Assembly (NCBI GenBank): GCA_910578455.1
Contig: CAJTQA010000001.1
Span: 1 to 64,000, forward strand
DNA: 64,000 nt
Origin: an uncultured Dorea sp.
GTDB taxonomy: Bacteria; Bacillota; Clostridia; Lachnospirales; Lachnospiraceae
Reading direction: 5' to 3'
Of the stretch, positions 49,888 to 59,481 are shown in pieces (positions within the stretch are counted from its first letter, which is position 1; each line of letters begins with the position of its first letter). The translations under genes and the position numbers were made by a program. The notes under the pieces are model-generated. The model ran no database searches and was not told the origin of the DNA. It saw only the letters and a list, made by a program, of their open reading frames with translations.

Positions 49888-52734
49888 TTATCTGCCGCAG
49901 ACTCCGGTCTGAGTAATCAGCCTCTCAAGTATCTCATCCATTGTTGTCATCAGACGGGATGCCGCATTATATGCCTGTGTATACTTCATTAGCCCCATAA
50001 CTTCCTCATCCATCCATACGCCGGATACCGAATCCTTTTCATCAGCAATCTGATTCATCACTGTCGTATGCGTATTGAGAATCTGGGATGTTGCCTTACG
50101 CTCTACAGACTGCACTCCCTGAATGTTGGTATAGCACTCATAAAGCGTTCCTGAAAATACTTTATCGCCGTCCGGCGTCGTAAAATTAAATACTGTAGTA
50201 GACAGCGCGTCAATCATCCTGTCAACATTCCAGTTATCAGAAGAATTGCCTTCCGATATAATATCATTCTTTGTCTGGACATGAATGTCGCCATTCATCC
50301 ACCCGTCAGAAATCTTAATGTTTGCAGCGGTAAATGTATCACTGCCGTCTGTTGTCGAAAAAAGCGGATTCTCCTTCTCTCCGGCAACGATTTCTGTCCT
50401 CTGCTCTTTCTTTACTACCCCGTTCTCCATCACCGGTTTTAACTTCGGAACCTGCACCGGATTTCCATCGTCTCCAATCACGGTTTCCATCATCGGGTCT
50501 CCGTTGGCATCATACATCAGATTCCCGTCTTTATCTTTTTTCTGTTCCTGCTTATCAACCATCACGGTCTCTGTCTTCGTGCCGCCGTTCCCGTCCGGAA
50601 CTTCCTGCGTCTCATATACATAGACAGTCTCCATCACCGGATTTCCGTTGACATCCTTTATTACATTACCATCCGCATCCTTTTTTTCAACCTGCTGCGT
50701 CTCGTATACAATGTCAAACAAATCTACTTCCTGCTGCTTACCGGTTGCCGGATCCATGACAGGATTCCCTGCTGCGTCAAACACAAGCCCCTTGACCGGC
50801 TTTTCAACCGCCGTCTTGTTCAGCTCATTCATAGTCTTTGCGAACTGATCCACGAAAGCATCCAGCATCTTCTGATAATACTGGATTCCCTTAGTATCTG
50901 TCGCATCCGTGTTCAGCGCCGCATTCTTGTCAAAGATCTCAGCCTTATTGAGCATATTCAAATCGCCTTTGACTATACCCTCGCTGATACTCTCAATCAT
51001 CGTTTCCAGCATCCGGTCTACTTCATCCTGGGGGATATCACCTATATTCACTCCACCCACCTGTGCTGTAACCGGCGGCGTCAGTTTGCCGTCAGCATCT
51101 CTGTTCACGACGGTGGTGATCTCACTTGCAACATTATTTGCGTCAATAAGCGTTTGCCCGTTAGCTGTTATGGACATATATCCGGTCACGGGATCTATAA
51201 CAGGCGTATCAATAGTTCCTGCTGGGAAATATCCCTCAAGTCCTTTTACCTTTTCCTCGCGTTCTGCTATTGCTTTATTCAGCCCATTCGTAAGATCCAT
51301 GCGCTGTTTTTCCAGATCATAAAGCGCAAATCCGGATCTTATATCTGCTGTCTCTGTTGCTCCCGTGCCGTCTGCCGTTGATGTAACAGCCATCATAATC
51401 CTGTTGTCGGCAGCCGTGCTCAGCGAAACGCTTCCTGCCTGGCTTATCCCTCCGGCATCTGTAGAGATTAAATTAAGCGACGTATTTGTGCCGGTTTTTG
51501 CGGTTACGGACATAATTCCCGTGGCTTTATCCGTGGTAGCCTGAAGGCAGTTCTTCGGGAAATATTCTCCCAACTTATCCATTGTATTCGCGCGCTTCCG
51601 CTCAAGGCTCCTGATCTTTGCCACATCAGGGTTTGCGTTCTGTTTCTCCAGCGCAATCTGGTTATTCAGGTCAGCAACATCCTGAAGATAGCCATTGATC
51701 ACGCCCTCCTGGTCTGCAATCTTTGCATCTACATCCGCAATCTTGTCAATATACTTTTTAATGTCATTATTCAGATTAACAATATCCGAAACAAAACTGT
51801 TGAGCTCTGCCGGAAGGGCTTTTTCAAGATTATCTACTCCGCCTCCGTATGTCTTTCCATTCTCGCCGCTTTCTTTGATAAAAAGGTCAACCGGCTCAAC
51901 GATCTTTCCGTCTGCATCCTTCGTAATGCCAACTTCACCGTATTCGTCATCATGTACAAGATTAATCTTCCTGCCATCCGACAGTTTCAGGTTGATATTC
52001 AGGATATCTACATAGATGCCGCCGCCCATATTCTTTTTCTCATATGATGCCTCTATCGGGAAATATGTAGAAAGGGCGTCAATCAGCTCATTCCTCTCAT
52101 CCTGAAGCTCCAGCGCCGGATTCCCGAGAACCTGTGAATTTCTGATAGATTTATCAAGTTCCGCAATATCCCGCAGATACCCGTTGATCTCCGGAATTAC
52201 CGTCTCATCCATCTTTGTCATCAGCTCGTCATAAACTTCCTGAATCTTTGTTCCGTTCTGATGAATGGTATTTAAGAGAATCTCGCATGCGGACCGCACC
52301 ACGCTGTCCGCACTGTTTGTTCCTGTATTCTGAGGATCTGCCAGGTTCTGCAGCTGTGTGATAATCTGCTGGAACTGATACGCGATAGCTTCTTTGTCTG
52401 TCTCGTCAAATATCTGCCCGATCTGCGAGAGGATAGCATCCTCCGCACTTGCCGTCCCTACTTTCGGCAGCTGGTTACGATACTGGATATCCAAAAAAGG
52501 ATCCCTGATCTGGCTTACTCCGGTCATCATAACTCCCTGACCTACCTTTGCATCATAAGCTGAACTCGAAATGCTGTTTCCTACCGGGTTCAGGCTTACC
52601 TGGTCAAGCCGCTGCCTTGTATACCCCAGTGTATGAATATTGGACAGGTTCTGGCCCGTCACATCCAAAGCTCTCTGGCTTGCGCTCAGCGCCAGAGATG
52701 CCATGTTAAATCCCGCAAATGTAGAACGTATCAT
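49888..52734 (-). CDS. flgK: Flagellar hook-associated protein FlgK (HAP1), enlarged
   Basis: 948 residues, much larger than the usual about 450-650. The conserved N-terminus (SQRALDVTGQNLSNIHTLGYTRQRL) and C-terminus (AASRLMTTMDEILERLI) are intact. The middle carries extra material, including imperfect repeats of the form KKDxDGNxxxDxNGxPxMETV (about residues 680-780). It joins the hook to the filament. The insertion may form an exposed surface domain. Confidence 0.95.
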   Translation of the reverse strand: MIRSTFAGFNMASLALSASQRALDVTGQNLSNIHTLGYTRQRLDQVSLNPVGNSISSSAYDAKVGQGVMMTGVSQIRDPFLDIQYRNQLPKVGTASAEDAILSQIGQIFDETDKEAIAYQFQQIITQLQNLADPQNTGTNSADSVVRSACEILLNTIHQNGTKIQEVYDELMTKMDETVIPEINGYLRDIAELDKSIRNSQVLGNPALELQDERNELIDALSTYFPIEASYEKKNMGGGIYVDILNINLKLSDGRKINLVHDDEYGEVGITKDADGKIVEPVDLFIKESGENGKTYGGGVDNLEKALPAELNSFVSDIVNLNNDIKKYIDKIADVDAKIADQEGVINGYLQDVADLNNQIALEKQNANPDVAKIRSLERKRANTMDKLGEYFPKNCLQATTDKATGIMSVTAKTGTNTSLNLISTDAGGISQAGSVSLSTAADNRIMMAVTSTADGTGATETADIRSGFALYDLEKQRMDLTNGLNKAIAEREEKVKGLEGYFPAGTIDTPVIDPVTGYMSITANGQTLIDANNVASEITTVVNRDADGKLTPPVTAQVGGVNIGDIPQDEVDRMLETMIESISEGIVKGDLNMLNKAEIFDKNAALNTDATDTKGIQYYQKMLDAFVDQFAKTMNELNKTAVEKPVKGLVFDAAGNPVMDPATGKQQEVDLFDIVYETQQVEKKDADGNVIKDVNGNPVMETVYVYETQEVPDGNGGTKTETVMVDKQEQKKDKDGNLMYDANGDPMMETVIGDDGNPVQVPKLKPVMENGVVKKEQRTEIVAGEKENPLFSTTDGSDTFTAANIKISDGWMNGDIHVQTKNDIISEGNSSDNWNVDRMIDALSTTVFNFTTPDGDKVFSGTLYECYTNIQGVQSVERKATSQILNTHTTVMNQIADEKDSVSGVWMDEEVMGLMKYTQAYNAASRLMTTMDEILERLITQTGVCGR

Positions 52735-52748
52735 ATCTTTCCTCCTGT

Positions 52749-53198
52749 CTATGCTTTCCGGCTCGTCATATGACGAAGCTCTGTTTCGCTTTTTCCTTTT
52801 TCGTTATATACGCCGCCTGTCTTTTTATTCAGCGCTTTTCCTATCAAGTGAATATTCGTCTGCAAAACCTGGTTAGAATCTTCACTGATTTCCTGAAACA
52901 TCTGAACCTCTCTGCTAAGTTCGTCAAACAATCCATACAGCTCTTCCCGCTCGCTGTCAGGAACCCTTTCTAAGATTTCCCTGAACAGGAGACCTCCATA
53001 CCCTGCTTTAGCCTGTGCTTTTTCCCGGCTCTGCTCTAATCCCCTGAGCCTCAAAAGGAGCGCCTGTTCCTGCGTCACGCAGTCCTCCAGCGTAGCGACG
53101 TGCTTTCCCACCGCCGCGTTGAGCTTAACTTCTTCAATCTTAATCAGCTGGCGGAACAGCATGATTAAATCTCCGATTATCTTTTTAAAATCATCCAT
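52749..53198 (-). CDS. flgN: Flagellar chaperone FlgN
   Basis: 149 residues, mostly helical with a long heptad-rich centre and a flexible basic tail. Its position between flgM and flgK is the FlgN position; the chaperone protects FlgK/FlgL before export. The sequence motif is weak, so the call rests on context and layout. Confidence 0.8.
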   Translation of the reverse strand: MDDFKKIIGDLIMLFRQLIKIEEVKLNAAVGKHVATLEDCVTQEQALLLRLRGLEQSREKAQAKAGYGGLLFREILERVPDSEREELYGLFDELSREVQMFQEISEDSNQVLQTNIHLIGKALNKKTGGVYNEKGKSETELRHMTSRKA

Positions 53199-53199
53199 C

Positions 53200-53508
53200 C
53201 TATACTAATTCCTTCCCCAACAGCATACGAGCCGCAATCTTATCTGTCTCCGGCTGGTAAGTTCCGTCTGCAACCTGCTGCTTTAATCTTTCAATCTTTT
53301 CATGCGGCGTTGCGCTCCTGACCTCCTGAATCACTTTGTGAGCTGCCTCGCCGGCTATCTTCTTATCGCTCTGCAGCGTATCGGCTCCGATAAACACCTG
53401 ATCGCGGTTCATCTGGCCTCTGGCCGCCTTATATCCTTTGCCGATAGATTTTGATTTGTATGTCATGCCGTCATAAAAACGAATACTGCCGTCTCCTGCT
53501 ATCTTCAT
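53200..53508 (-). CDS. flgM: Anti-sigma-D factor FlgM
   Basis: 102 residues. An unstructured N-terminal half and a C-terminal helix HEKIERLKQQVADGTYQPETDKIAARML, the FlgM sigma-28-binding end. It holds sigma-D until the hook is finished and it is exported. It has its own sigma-D-type promoter (53574-53600), a typical feedback. Confidence 0.9.
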   Translation of the reverse strand: MKIAGDGSIRFYDGMTYKSKSIGKGYKAARGQMNRDQVFIGADTLQSDKKIAGEAAHKVIQEVRSATPHEKIERLKQQVADGTYQPETDKIAARMLLGKELV

Positions 53509-53573
53509 TGCCCTTCCTCCTTACAATCATTAGTTAATCCATATAATCCACGGGCTTTTCTTCTACATATTAA

Positions 53574-53600
53574 ATATCGTCACCTAACAGCAAATATTAA
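53574..53600 (-). promoter_or_regulatory. Sigma-D-type promoter of flgM
   Basis: Minus-strand TTAA, 15-base spacer, GACGATAT (53581-53574). Close to the sigma-D consensus TAAA-N15-GCCGATAA and about 65 bases upstream of flgM. Confidence 0.55.
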
Positions 53601-53617
53601 GCCTCACTGCCTGTATT

Positions 53618-54382
53618 TTAGTTACTTTGTCGTTTCTTTCTTCTTTCTTCCCTCTCCCTCAAAACCCGGCGCTCATCAAAAATATCGCCGGCAGTCGTAT
53701 GATAGATCACATTTTTTTCGTCCGCGACTTTTGCGCCGGCGGCCAGCGTGATAACCCGTTTCTTCATGATCGACACGATCTCTCTGTTGTGGCTCGCCAC
53801 AATTACGGTGAGCCCCACCGTCCTGTTAATCTCATCTATCAGGCACATGAGATCCCACGCTGCGGACGGATCCAGGTTTGCCGTCGGCTCGTCCAGGACG
53901 AGAATCTTCGGGTCTGTCACCAGTGCCCTTGCAAGCAGCACCCTCTCTGCCTCCCCTCCGGAAAGCTCTCTCGGAAAATGATCCGCCCTGTGGGCAATCC
54001 CCATCGTACGCATAGTCTGCTCCACTCTCTTTTTCGTAAGCCTGAGGGGCTGTTCTGTCGCCCGCATGGCAAGCTCAATATTCTGCCGCACAGTCTGCTC
54101 CTTTAAAAGCCCCAGATCACTTTGCATGATTCCAAACTGTCTTCGATAATAAGGGAGCTGTCTCCTCGTCAGTGCGGACACATCCTCTCCCCGCACCCAC
54201 ATCCCGCCGGAGCTTGGGAGGATCTGACCGCAAAGCAGTTTCAGTATTGTACTTTTTCCGGAACCGCTGCGCCCCGTCACAAAGACAAATTCCCCCTGAT
54301 CAATACTCAGGGAGATATCCTCAAGCGCAACCACATCCGGCTTATAAAATTTATTGACGGATTTTAATTCAATTTCTTTCAT
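53618..54382 (-). CDS. FtsE-like ABC ATPase without FtsX (orphan)
   Basis: 254 residues, FtsE/LolD-type: Walker A GRSGSGKSTILK, signature LSGGEAERVLLARAL, Walker B ILVLDEPTANLD, H-loop VASHNRE. A long basic tail (RREREERRKKRQSN) is unusual. FtsE works with FtsX to activate cell-wall hydrolases, but no permease is present in the window. It sits inside the flagellar locus between flgM and the fliT-like gene, so it may serve flagellar assembly or wall opening for it. Confidence 0.8.
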   Translation of the reverse strand: MKEIELKSVNKFYKPDVVALEDISLSIDQGEFVFVTGRSGSGKSTILKLLCGQILPSSGGMWVRGEDVSALTRRQLPYYRRQFGIMQSDLGLLKEQTVRQNIELAMRATEQPLRLTKKRVEQTMRTMGIAHRADHFPRELSGGEAERVLLARALVTDPKILVLDEPTANLDPSAAWDLMCLIDEINRTVGLTVIVASHNREIVSIMKKRVITLAAGAKVADEKNVIYHTTAGDIFDERRVLREREERRKKRQSN

Positions 54383-54397
54383 AGTCCTCCTGCAAAT

Positions 54398-54450
54398 AAA
54401 GATGCCTGATATGGCAGGCGGCCCGCTGCCACCCCCGTATCGGCATCTTT
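54398..54450 (-). terminator. Terminator after the fliD-fliS-fliT group
   Basis: aaagatgcc (54398-54406) pairs with ggcatcttt (54442-54450), with further inner pairing (gcaggcggcccgctgcc). It separates the fliDST transcript from the FtsE-like gene. Confidence 0.6.
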
Positions 54451-54459
54451 ATCCCTCTT

Positions 54460-54885
54460 TTACATTACCTGATTCTGCTTATCGGCGTAGAAAGAATCTG
54501 CGCCGGCAAGACGTTTATTCATATGCCGGTCTATCGCCATAGTCTTCTCCCAAGCCGTCCGAATGCTGGCGGCGAGGCGCATCACCAACATGCCTTCTTT
54601 CCCATATTTTGGCGAGCCTTGCCCGCCCTCAAGCACTTTTAAAAGCCAGTCTTTCATTTCCGGGGAAACATTCTCGACAAACAGGCTCAAATGCTTATTG
54701 CAGTCCTGCATCTTCTCAATCTCTTCTCCCCGCATGCCAAGCGTCATCTGAACGCTCACCCTGTCGTCCCTCGAAAGCTCCTCTGCCATCTCCTCCGTCA
54801 GCCTGTTGATTTCCGACATACATGTATATTTTTTCTGAAGTAATTTAGCAATTTCAAGCATCAGCTCACTGTAATTTTCTTCCAT
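54460..54885 (-). CDS. FliT-like flagellar chaperone
   Basis: 141 residues from MEENYSELML. It is an all-helical protein downstream of fliD-fliS, where FliT (the FliD export chaperone) is expected. The sequence similarity to FliT is weak; it could alternatively be another HAP chaperone. Start overlaps the fliS end by 8 bases. Confidence 0.6.
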   Translation of the reverse strand: MEENYSELMLEIAKLLQKKYTCMSEINRLTEEMAEELSRDDRVSVQMTLGMRGEEIEKMQDCNKHLSLFVENVSPEMKDWLLKVLEGGQGSPKYGKEGMLVMRLAASIRTAWEKTMAIDRHMNKRLAGADSFYADKQNQVM

Positions 54886-54892
54886 CACTTTA

Positions 54893-55255
54893 TCACGCTC
54901 TCTTCGCTGCTTCTGCAAAGCTGTCCCTCAGATCTTTAACCAGCGGTTTCAGCTCCGCAATGCCTTCAGCCTTCCTCGATGCAGACACGCGGCTCAGCTC
55001 ATACAGAAAAAAATCATACATTGTATTCAGTTCCCTGCTGATCTCATAATTAAAGTTCAGGGTATCTTTGAGATACTGGACGATTTCCACGCTTCTCTTG
55101 ATAGATGCGTCAAATAGCCCGAAATCCTTTTTCTGAAGAGCCAATTCCGCCCTTAAAAGCCTTTTAGTCAGCTCGTCATAAAGGAGAAGAAGCATTTCTC
55201 CCGGTGTCATCGTCATAATTGACTGGTTTTTATATGATTGATATCCATTTGCCAT
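54893..55255 (-). CDS. fliS: Flagellar export chaperone FliS
   Basis: 120 residues from MANGYQSYKNQSIMTM. Family pattern TPGEMLLLLYDELTKRLLRAE, AISRELNTMYDFFLYELSR. It binds the C-terminal helix of flagellin in the cytoplasm. Standard position directly after fliD. Confidence 0.92.
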   Translation of the reverse strand: MANGYQSYKNQSIMTMTPGEMLLLLYDELTKRLLRAELALQKKDFGLFDASIKRSVEIVQYLKDTLNFNYEISRELNTMYDFFLYELSRVSASRKAEGIAELKPLVKDLRDSFAEAAKRA

Positions 55256-55295
55256 GCTTCCTGCTCTCACTTTCTTTTAATCTTATCAGCCTGTT

Positions 55296-57785
55296 TTATG
55301 CAAACAGCGAACTTAAGTAACTGCTCTGGCTATTCATCTGAGAAATCAATGTCTCCAGTGAAGTAAACTGGGAAATATAACGATCTGTCTCCGTCTCCAG
55401 CTTGTCCTGGAGCTGGCTGATGTAGTCGTCAAGTCTGTCTAACTGTTTCTGATAGCTATTGCCCGTGATAGTTGTAGGCGCATGGATGGAACCTGCCCGT
55501 TCTACAAGGATTCCCTTGGTAGACCCGGTCATGGAGCCATATTTATCCATGATGCCTTTCATCGTAACCATCAGGCCGCCCTGCTGCGTATTTCCATTCT
55601 CGTCCTTGGAGACAGCTTTCGTAAACGCCTGCTTAACAGCCTCCGGGTCTTTCTGGAGCGCCGTCTTAAACTTCGCCTCGTCAAATACCAGTTTTCCGTT
55701 GTCCGCATAGTTGCTGGACACCGTAATTCCCATACTGGATAATGCCGTACTGTTCCCCGAATTGATTATCGTCCTTAAATTATTCGCCATCATGCGAAGG
55801 TCAGAATCTGCAAAAAGAATTCCCTGTTTTGCCTTTTCCTCCCACATTTCAATCTGGCTCTCGCTCATCTCAGCCTTTTGCTCATCTGTCAGCGGCTCAT
55901 ACTTATTATTGCTGGAATCCCTGGCAGGTTTCGTCGAAACATGCGAATTAACCAGCGAAAGAATCTCATTGTAAGAATCAATCATGCCCTTGACAGCTTC
56001 TATCGCTTTGTCGGTATCTACATCTGCATTGAAAGTAACTGCTTCTGCCGCGCTGTCCACAGTACCGTCTTCCTTGTAGCCGAAAGTTCCCTTAAGCGTT
56101 ACGTCCAGACCGTCCAGAGAGAATGTATTGCTGCCTCTGGTGATCTCAATCTCCTCATTGGATCCTGGATACTTCACCATAAGCACCGCGTCTTTACCCT
56201 CTGTATAAGTAGCTTTCGGAATCCCGCTTCCGCTCGCTGCATTCGGTTCACCAAACAGGTATTTTGCGATATTGTCCTCATCATCGTCAAACTTAATCTC
56301 TCCGCTTGTTCCGTTTTCCGTCGCTTTTATGACGAAACGGTTGGACATCTCCTGATAAGCGACAGACACTCCGATGCCTTCCGTGGAGTTGATCTTCTCC
56401 ACAATCTCTTTTATTGTGCTGTCCTTCGTGATCCCCTCAACTTCCTTGCCGTTGATCTTAAGAAGGTATTTTCCTTCTTCCTGCTCATGCCTTTTTATCT
56501 CATTAGCCGTATTTTCGCTAAATCCCGCATTTGCAAGGTTAGCAGACATATTGACCCGGTTTGACGTTCCTGCCTGAATACCGAATACTCCGTTTGCCCC
56601 TAAAACCCCCGAGCCTCCTACAACGGAAAGGACAGAAGACTCATCAGCTTTAACCTCGCCTGCCACCGTTTCTTTCGGCCTGACCGTTTTGAAACTAAGC
56701 TCTCCGGTATATTTTCCATCTACGTCCTTCTCTGCAATAACCTGAACCCTGCCTTTTCCGAAGGCTGTATTCAGCTTATCCTGCAAGTCCTTCTGGACAT
56801 TCTCCATCGTGCTCTTATCTGTAAACTTATCAAGCTCAATGGTTTTAGACTGCCCATTATAACTGAAAGTAATCCGTGCGTTGCTCAGACGCTGCGCCAG
56901 GGTCTTTTCCTCTGTCAGTTTCGCGTCCTGGCTGCCAGTAAGGCCTTTGCCCGTAATCGTCTTTTCCTCATCTTTTAATTCGTCGAAATCCTGCCCGGAC
57001 TTTAAGAACCCTAAATCTTTGAGGACGTCGCCCGTGCCGCCTGCAAGCTTAACTGTGTTTCCATGAGCCTTGCTCTCATCAACGGTAAACTTAACTTTAT
57101 CTCCGTCCATCTCAACTTTGAGCACATCGCCAAGAGTCTGGGCGTCCGTGCCGCTCCCTATATTTATCTTGGAGAGCTGCTCATTTATTGCTTTCATCGC
57201 CTCCTGGGGATCCAGATAATTATACTCGTCTGTATCGGCCAGTTTTACAGTGTAATTCTGATTGCCGTATTTAATGTAAATAGCATCGCCTGCTATAGTG
57301 CTGACATCCGTTTTCTTAGACAGCGTACCGTCATCCGCAAGTCCCATGGCTTTCGTCTTAAGCAGCTGGTCTGTCACCTTGCCGGTTGTAAGGCTGGCAT
57401 TGCTGGCAAGCTGCTTAACTCTTGCAATTGACATATTCTCTGCGGATGCTGCCGTACCTGATACTGAGATATATTTACTATTCTCGCCGACTGCCGTTAC
57501 CTGATTTCTTGAAAACAGGTTGGATGACAGGAGATTGTTGGCAGATGAGTACGATGCGTAATTAGAAGTAAAATTATAGATTTTACTTGTGATGTCCCTC
57601 ATAGCCTCCTGTTTCCAGCTTATCTTTGTCTGCTCCTGTTTCTGTTTCGCTATCTTGGCCCGTGTGCCGGACGTCATCTGTTCAATCAGCGTATCTCTGT
57701 CTAACCCGCTGGCAAGCCCGCCGTATCCTCTGATCTGTGATGAAAGACTGCTGTAGGAACTTCCTGTACTTGATACTGATGCCAT
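55296..57785 (-). CDS. fliD: Flagellar filament capping protein FliD (HAP2), enlarged
   Basis: 829 residues, larger than the usual about 450-600. N-terminal GYGGLASGLDRDTLIEQMTSG and C-terminal DDYISQLQDKLETETDRYISQFTSLETLISQMNSQSSYL are the conserved D0 parts; the central domains are expanded, Asp/Lys-rich. It caps the growing filament. A sigma-D-type promoter precedes it (57875-57901). Confidence 0.94.
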   Translation of the reverse strand: MASVSSTGSSYSSLSSQIRGYGGLASGLDRDTLIEQMTSGTRAKIAKQKQEQTKISWKQEAMRDITSKIYNFTSNYASYSSANNLLSSNLFSRNQVTAVGENSKYISVSGTAASAENMSIARVKQLASNASLTTGKVTDQLLKTKAMGLADDGTLSKKTDVSTIAGDAIYIKYGNQNYTVKLADTDEYNYLDPQEAMKAINEQLSKINIGSGTDAQTLGDVLKVEMDGDKVKFTVDESKAHGNTVKLAGGTGDVLKDLGFLKSGQDFDELKDEEKTITGKGLTGSQDAKLTEEKTLAQRLSNARITFSYNGQSKTIELDKFTDKSTMENVQKDLQDKLNTAFGKGRVQVIAEKDVDGKYTGELSFKTVRPKETVAGEVKADESSVLSVVGGSGVLGANGVFGIQAGTSNRVNMSANLANAGFSENTANEIKRHEQEEGKYLLKINGKEVEGITKDSTIKEIVEKINSTEGIGVSVAYQEMSNRFVIKATENGTSGEIKFDDDEDNIAKYLFGEPNAASGSGIPKATYTEGKDAVLMVKYPGSNEEIEITRGSNTFSLDGLDVTLKGTFGYKEDGTVDSAAEAVTFNADVDTDKAIEAVKGMIDSYNEILSLVNSHVSTKPARDSSNNKYEPLTDEQKAEMSESQIEMWEEKAKQGILFADSDLRMMANNLRTIINSGNSTALSSMGITVSSNYADNGKLVFDEAKFKTALQKDPEAVKQAFTKAVSKDENGNTQQGGLMVTMKGIMDKYGSMTGSTKGILVERAGSIHAPTTITGNSYQKQLDRLDDYISQLQDKLETETDRYISQFTSLETLISQMNSQSSYLSSLFA

Positions 57786-57874
57786 AATATCACTCCTTCT
57801 CTAAATGCTCCGAATTTTTGATTTGCAATATATCTGTCAGATTCTGTAAACAGAACTCACTCCATCTAAATTGA

Positions 57875-57901
57875 TTATCGGCATAATATTAGATAAATTA
57901 A
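57875..57901 (-). promoter_or_regulatory. Sigma-D-type promoter of fliD
   Basis: Minus-strand TTAA, 15-base spacer, GCCGATAA (57882-57875), about 90 bases upstream of the fliD start. The -10 is a perfect sigma-D consensus, and -35 and spacing match the flgM promoter. Confidence 0.65.
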
Positions 57902-57917
57902 TTTTTTTATCCGGAAA

Positions 57918-58640
57918 TTAGTCTCTGTTGTGATGCGGGCGTTCCATTACTTTCGTGCAGGCCTTTGTCACCTCCACCGTTATCGCGCCGGAAAACTGCT
58001 GAGAGTAAAAATTCATAAGAGGCGCCGCCGCGTTGCGGCCTACAACCACATATTTAGCAGGGAGGTTCGTAAGGGAAAGAGCAACGACATCCGCCCTGCA
58101 CCTGGAACACGTACATGTCCCAAACTGCTGCATCCATTTATCTACCGTCTCATTTACAAGGTTCTCCATTACATTTAAAAATACATAGTCATCTTCTGTC
58201 GCGGCAGCATTGCCTTCGTTCTCAAGCCTCTCCAGCTCTTTCTGATCCTCTTCCGATAACTGCATATCGACATCTATCTTCTGCATCTCTTCTGCCTCCC
58301 CTTCAACAGTCTCCTGTACTGCGGGTTCCCCTGCATCGTCCTGCACATCGTTTCCTGTCTCTTCCGCATCTGCCTCTGGTGCTTTTGCAGGCTCCGAAAG
58401 TTCAGCCTCTTCTGCATCCAGTTCTTCTTCCAGGAGCTGCTTAACCGTATCGGCAATCATATCGTCCTCTTCCTGTTTCGCCACAACCTGAACATTGGAT
58501 GCCGCAGATGCCGGGCTGTCCTTTACTTCACCTGATGTCTCGTTCTTCTCTTCAGCAGCTGCTCCGGTATCCGCAACTTCTTCGTTTTTACCTGCCAGCA
58601 GCCCCAATACATGATTTGTCTTATTTGTTTTCCTAGCCAT
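57918..58640 (-). CDS. ComFB-domain protein with an acidic N-terminal extension
   Basis: 240 residues from MARKTNKTNHV (AGGAGG 9 bases before). Residues about 30-145 are low-complexity and Glu/Asp/Ala-rich. Residues about 150-235 match the ComFB (PF10719-type) domain: NVMENLVNETVDKWM, CTCSRCRADVVALSLTNLPAKYVV. ComFB homologues in other bacteria bind cyclic dinucleotides. The start overlaps the end of the ParA gene by 8 bases, implying a working pair. Function is unknown. Confidence 0.7.
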   Translation of the reverse strand: MARKTNKTNHVLGLLAGKNEEVADTGAAAEEKNETSGEVKDSPASAASNVQVVAKQEEDDMIADTVKQLLEEELDAEEAELSEPAKAPEADAEETGNDVQDDAGEPAVQETVEGEAEEMQKIDVDMQLSEEDQKELERLENEGNAAATEDDYVFLNVMENLVNETVDKWMQQFGTCTCSRCRADVVALSLTNLPAKYVVVGRNAAAPLMNFYSQQFSGAITVEVTKACTKVMERPHHNRD

Positions 58641-59427
58641 CCTTTTCATCCTCCTCAATTATCTGCAAAATTTCTGCTATCACTGCCTCGTAGTCTTTCG
58701 CCGGCGCTGACCTCGGTGAATATTCAAATAAATTGATTCCGTGCGCCGGCGCTTCCGCTGCCGCAACGCTATTGCGTATCACCGTATCAAAAACCTTTGT
58801 TCCAAGCTGCCCGGCGACAGTTTCCGCCATTTCCTGCACATCCCCGGAAAGTTTTCGCCTTTTTTCATATTTCGTCAGCAAAATACCCATAATCTTCAGC
58901 CTGGGGTTCACGGTCTGGCGGACGGTCTCGTATGTCTCTTTCAGCTGCACAAGGCCTACAAGGCTTAAAATTTCCGCCGACATCGGAATCACAAGATAAT
59001 CTGCCGCACTGTACCCGTTAAGGGTAAGGATGTTAAAGGCAGGAGGCGTATCAATGATGATATAGTCATATAACTTCTCTACCGGCTCTAAAAATTTTTT
59101 AAGAAGCAGTTCTCTTCCTTCTCCCTTTAGGGATGCCTCTGCGCTGCTCAATAGAATATTGGACTGGATAATATCAATGTTGCTGATACGTCGGATTGCC
59201 TCATACACCGGCACTTCGCCCAAAAGCCCTTCATAGATTGTAGGGCCTTTATCGATATCCACCCCCAGGCTGAACCCCAGATTCCCTTGGGGATCCATGT
59301 CCACCGCCAGCACCTTGTTTCCTTTTCTTGCAAATCCCGCCGCCAGCGCACTGGAGGTAGTAGTTTTCCCGACTCCCCCTTTTTGATTTGTCAATACGAT
59401 TGTACGTGCCACTTTATTTTCCTCCAT
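58633..59427 (-). CDS. ParA/MinD-family ATPase in the flagellar/chemotaxis locus
   Basis: 264 residues. Deviant Walker A KGGVGKTTTSSALAAG, AVDMDPQGNLGFSLG, and DTPPAFNILTLNGYSAADYLVIP. Closest in style to ParA/Soj, not to FlhG (it lacks the FlhG-type context). ParA-type ATPases such as ParC position chemoreceptor arrays or flagella at the cell poles. Here there is no ParB partner, but a ComFB protein gene overlaps it. It is encoded between EAL-HDOD and ComFB. Confidence 0.85.
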   Translation of the reverse strand: MEENKVARTIVLTNQKGGVGKTTTSSALAAGFARKGNKVLAVDMDPQGNLGFSLGVDIDKGPTIYEGLLGEVPVYEAIRRISNIDIIQSNILLSSAEASLKGEGRELLLKKFLEPVEKLYDYIIIDTPPAFNILTLNGYSAADYLVIPMSAEILSLVGLVQLKETYETVRQTVNPRLKIMGILLTKYEKRRKLSGDVQEMAETVAGQLGTKVFDTVIRNSVAAAEAPAHGINLFEYSPRSAPAKDYEAVIAEILQIIEEDEKDG

Positions 59428-59481
59428 TATGACATAAGCTGACAGACGGAAATTCCTCTTGCCAGCTTATACTCTATCATA

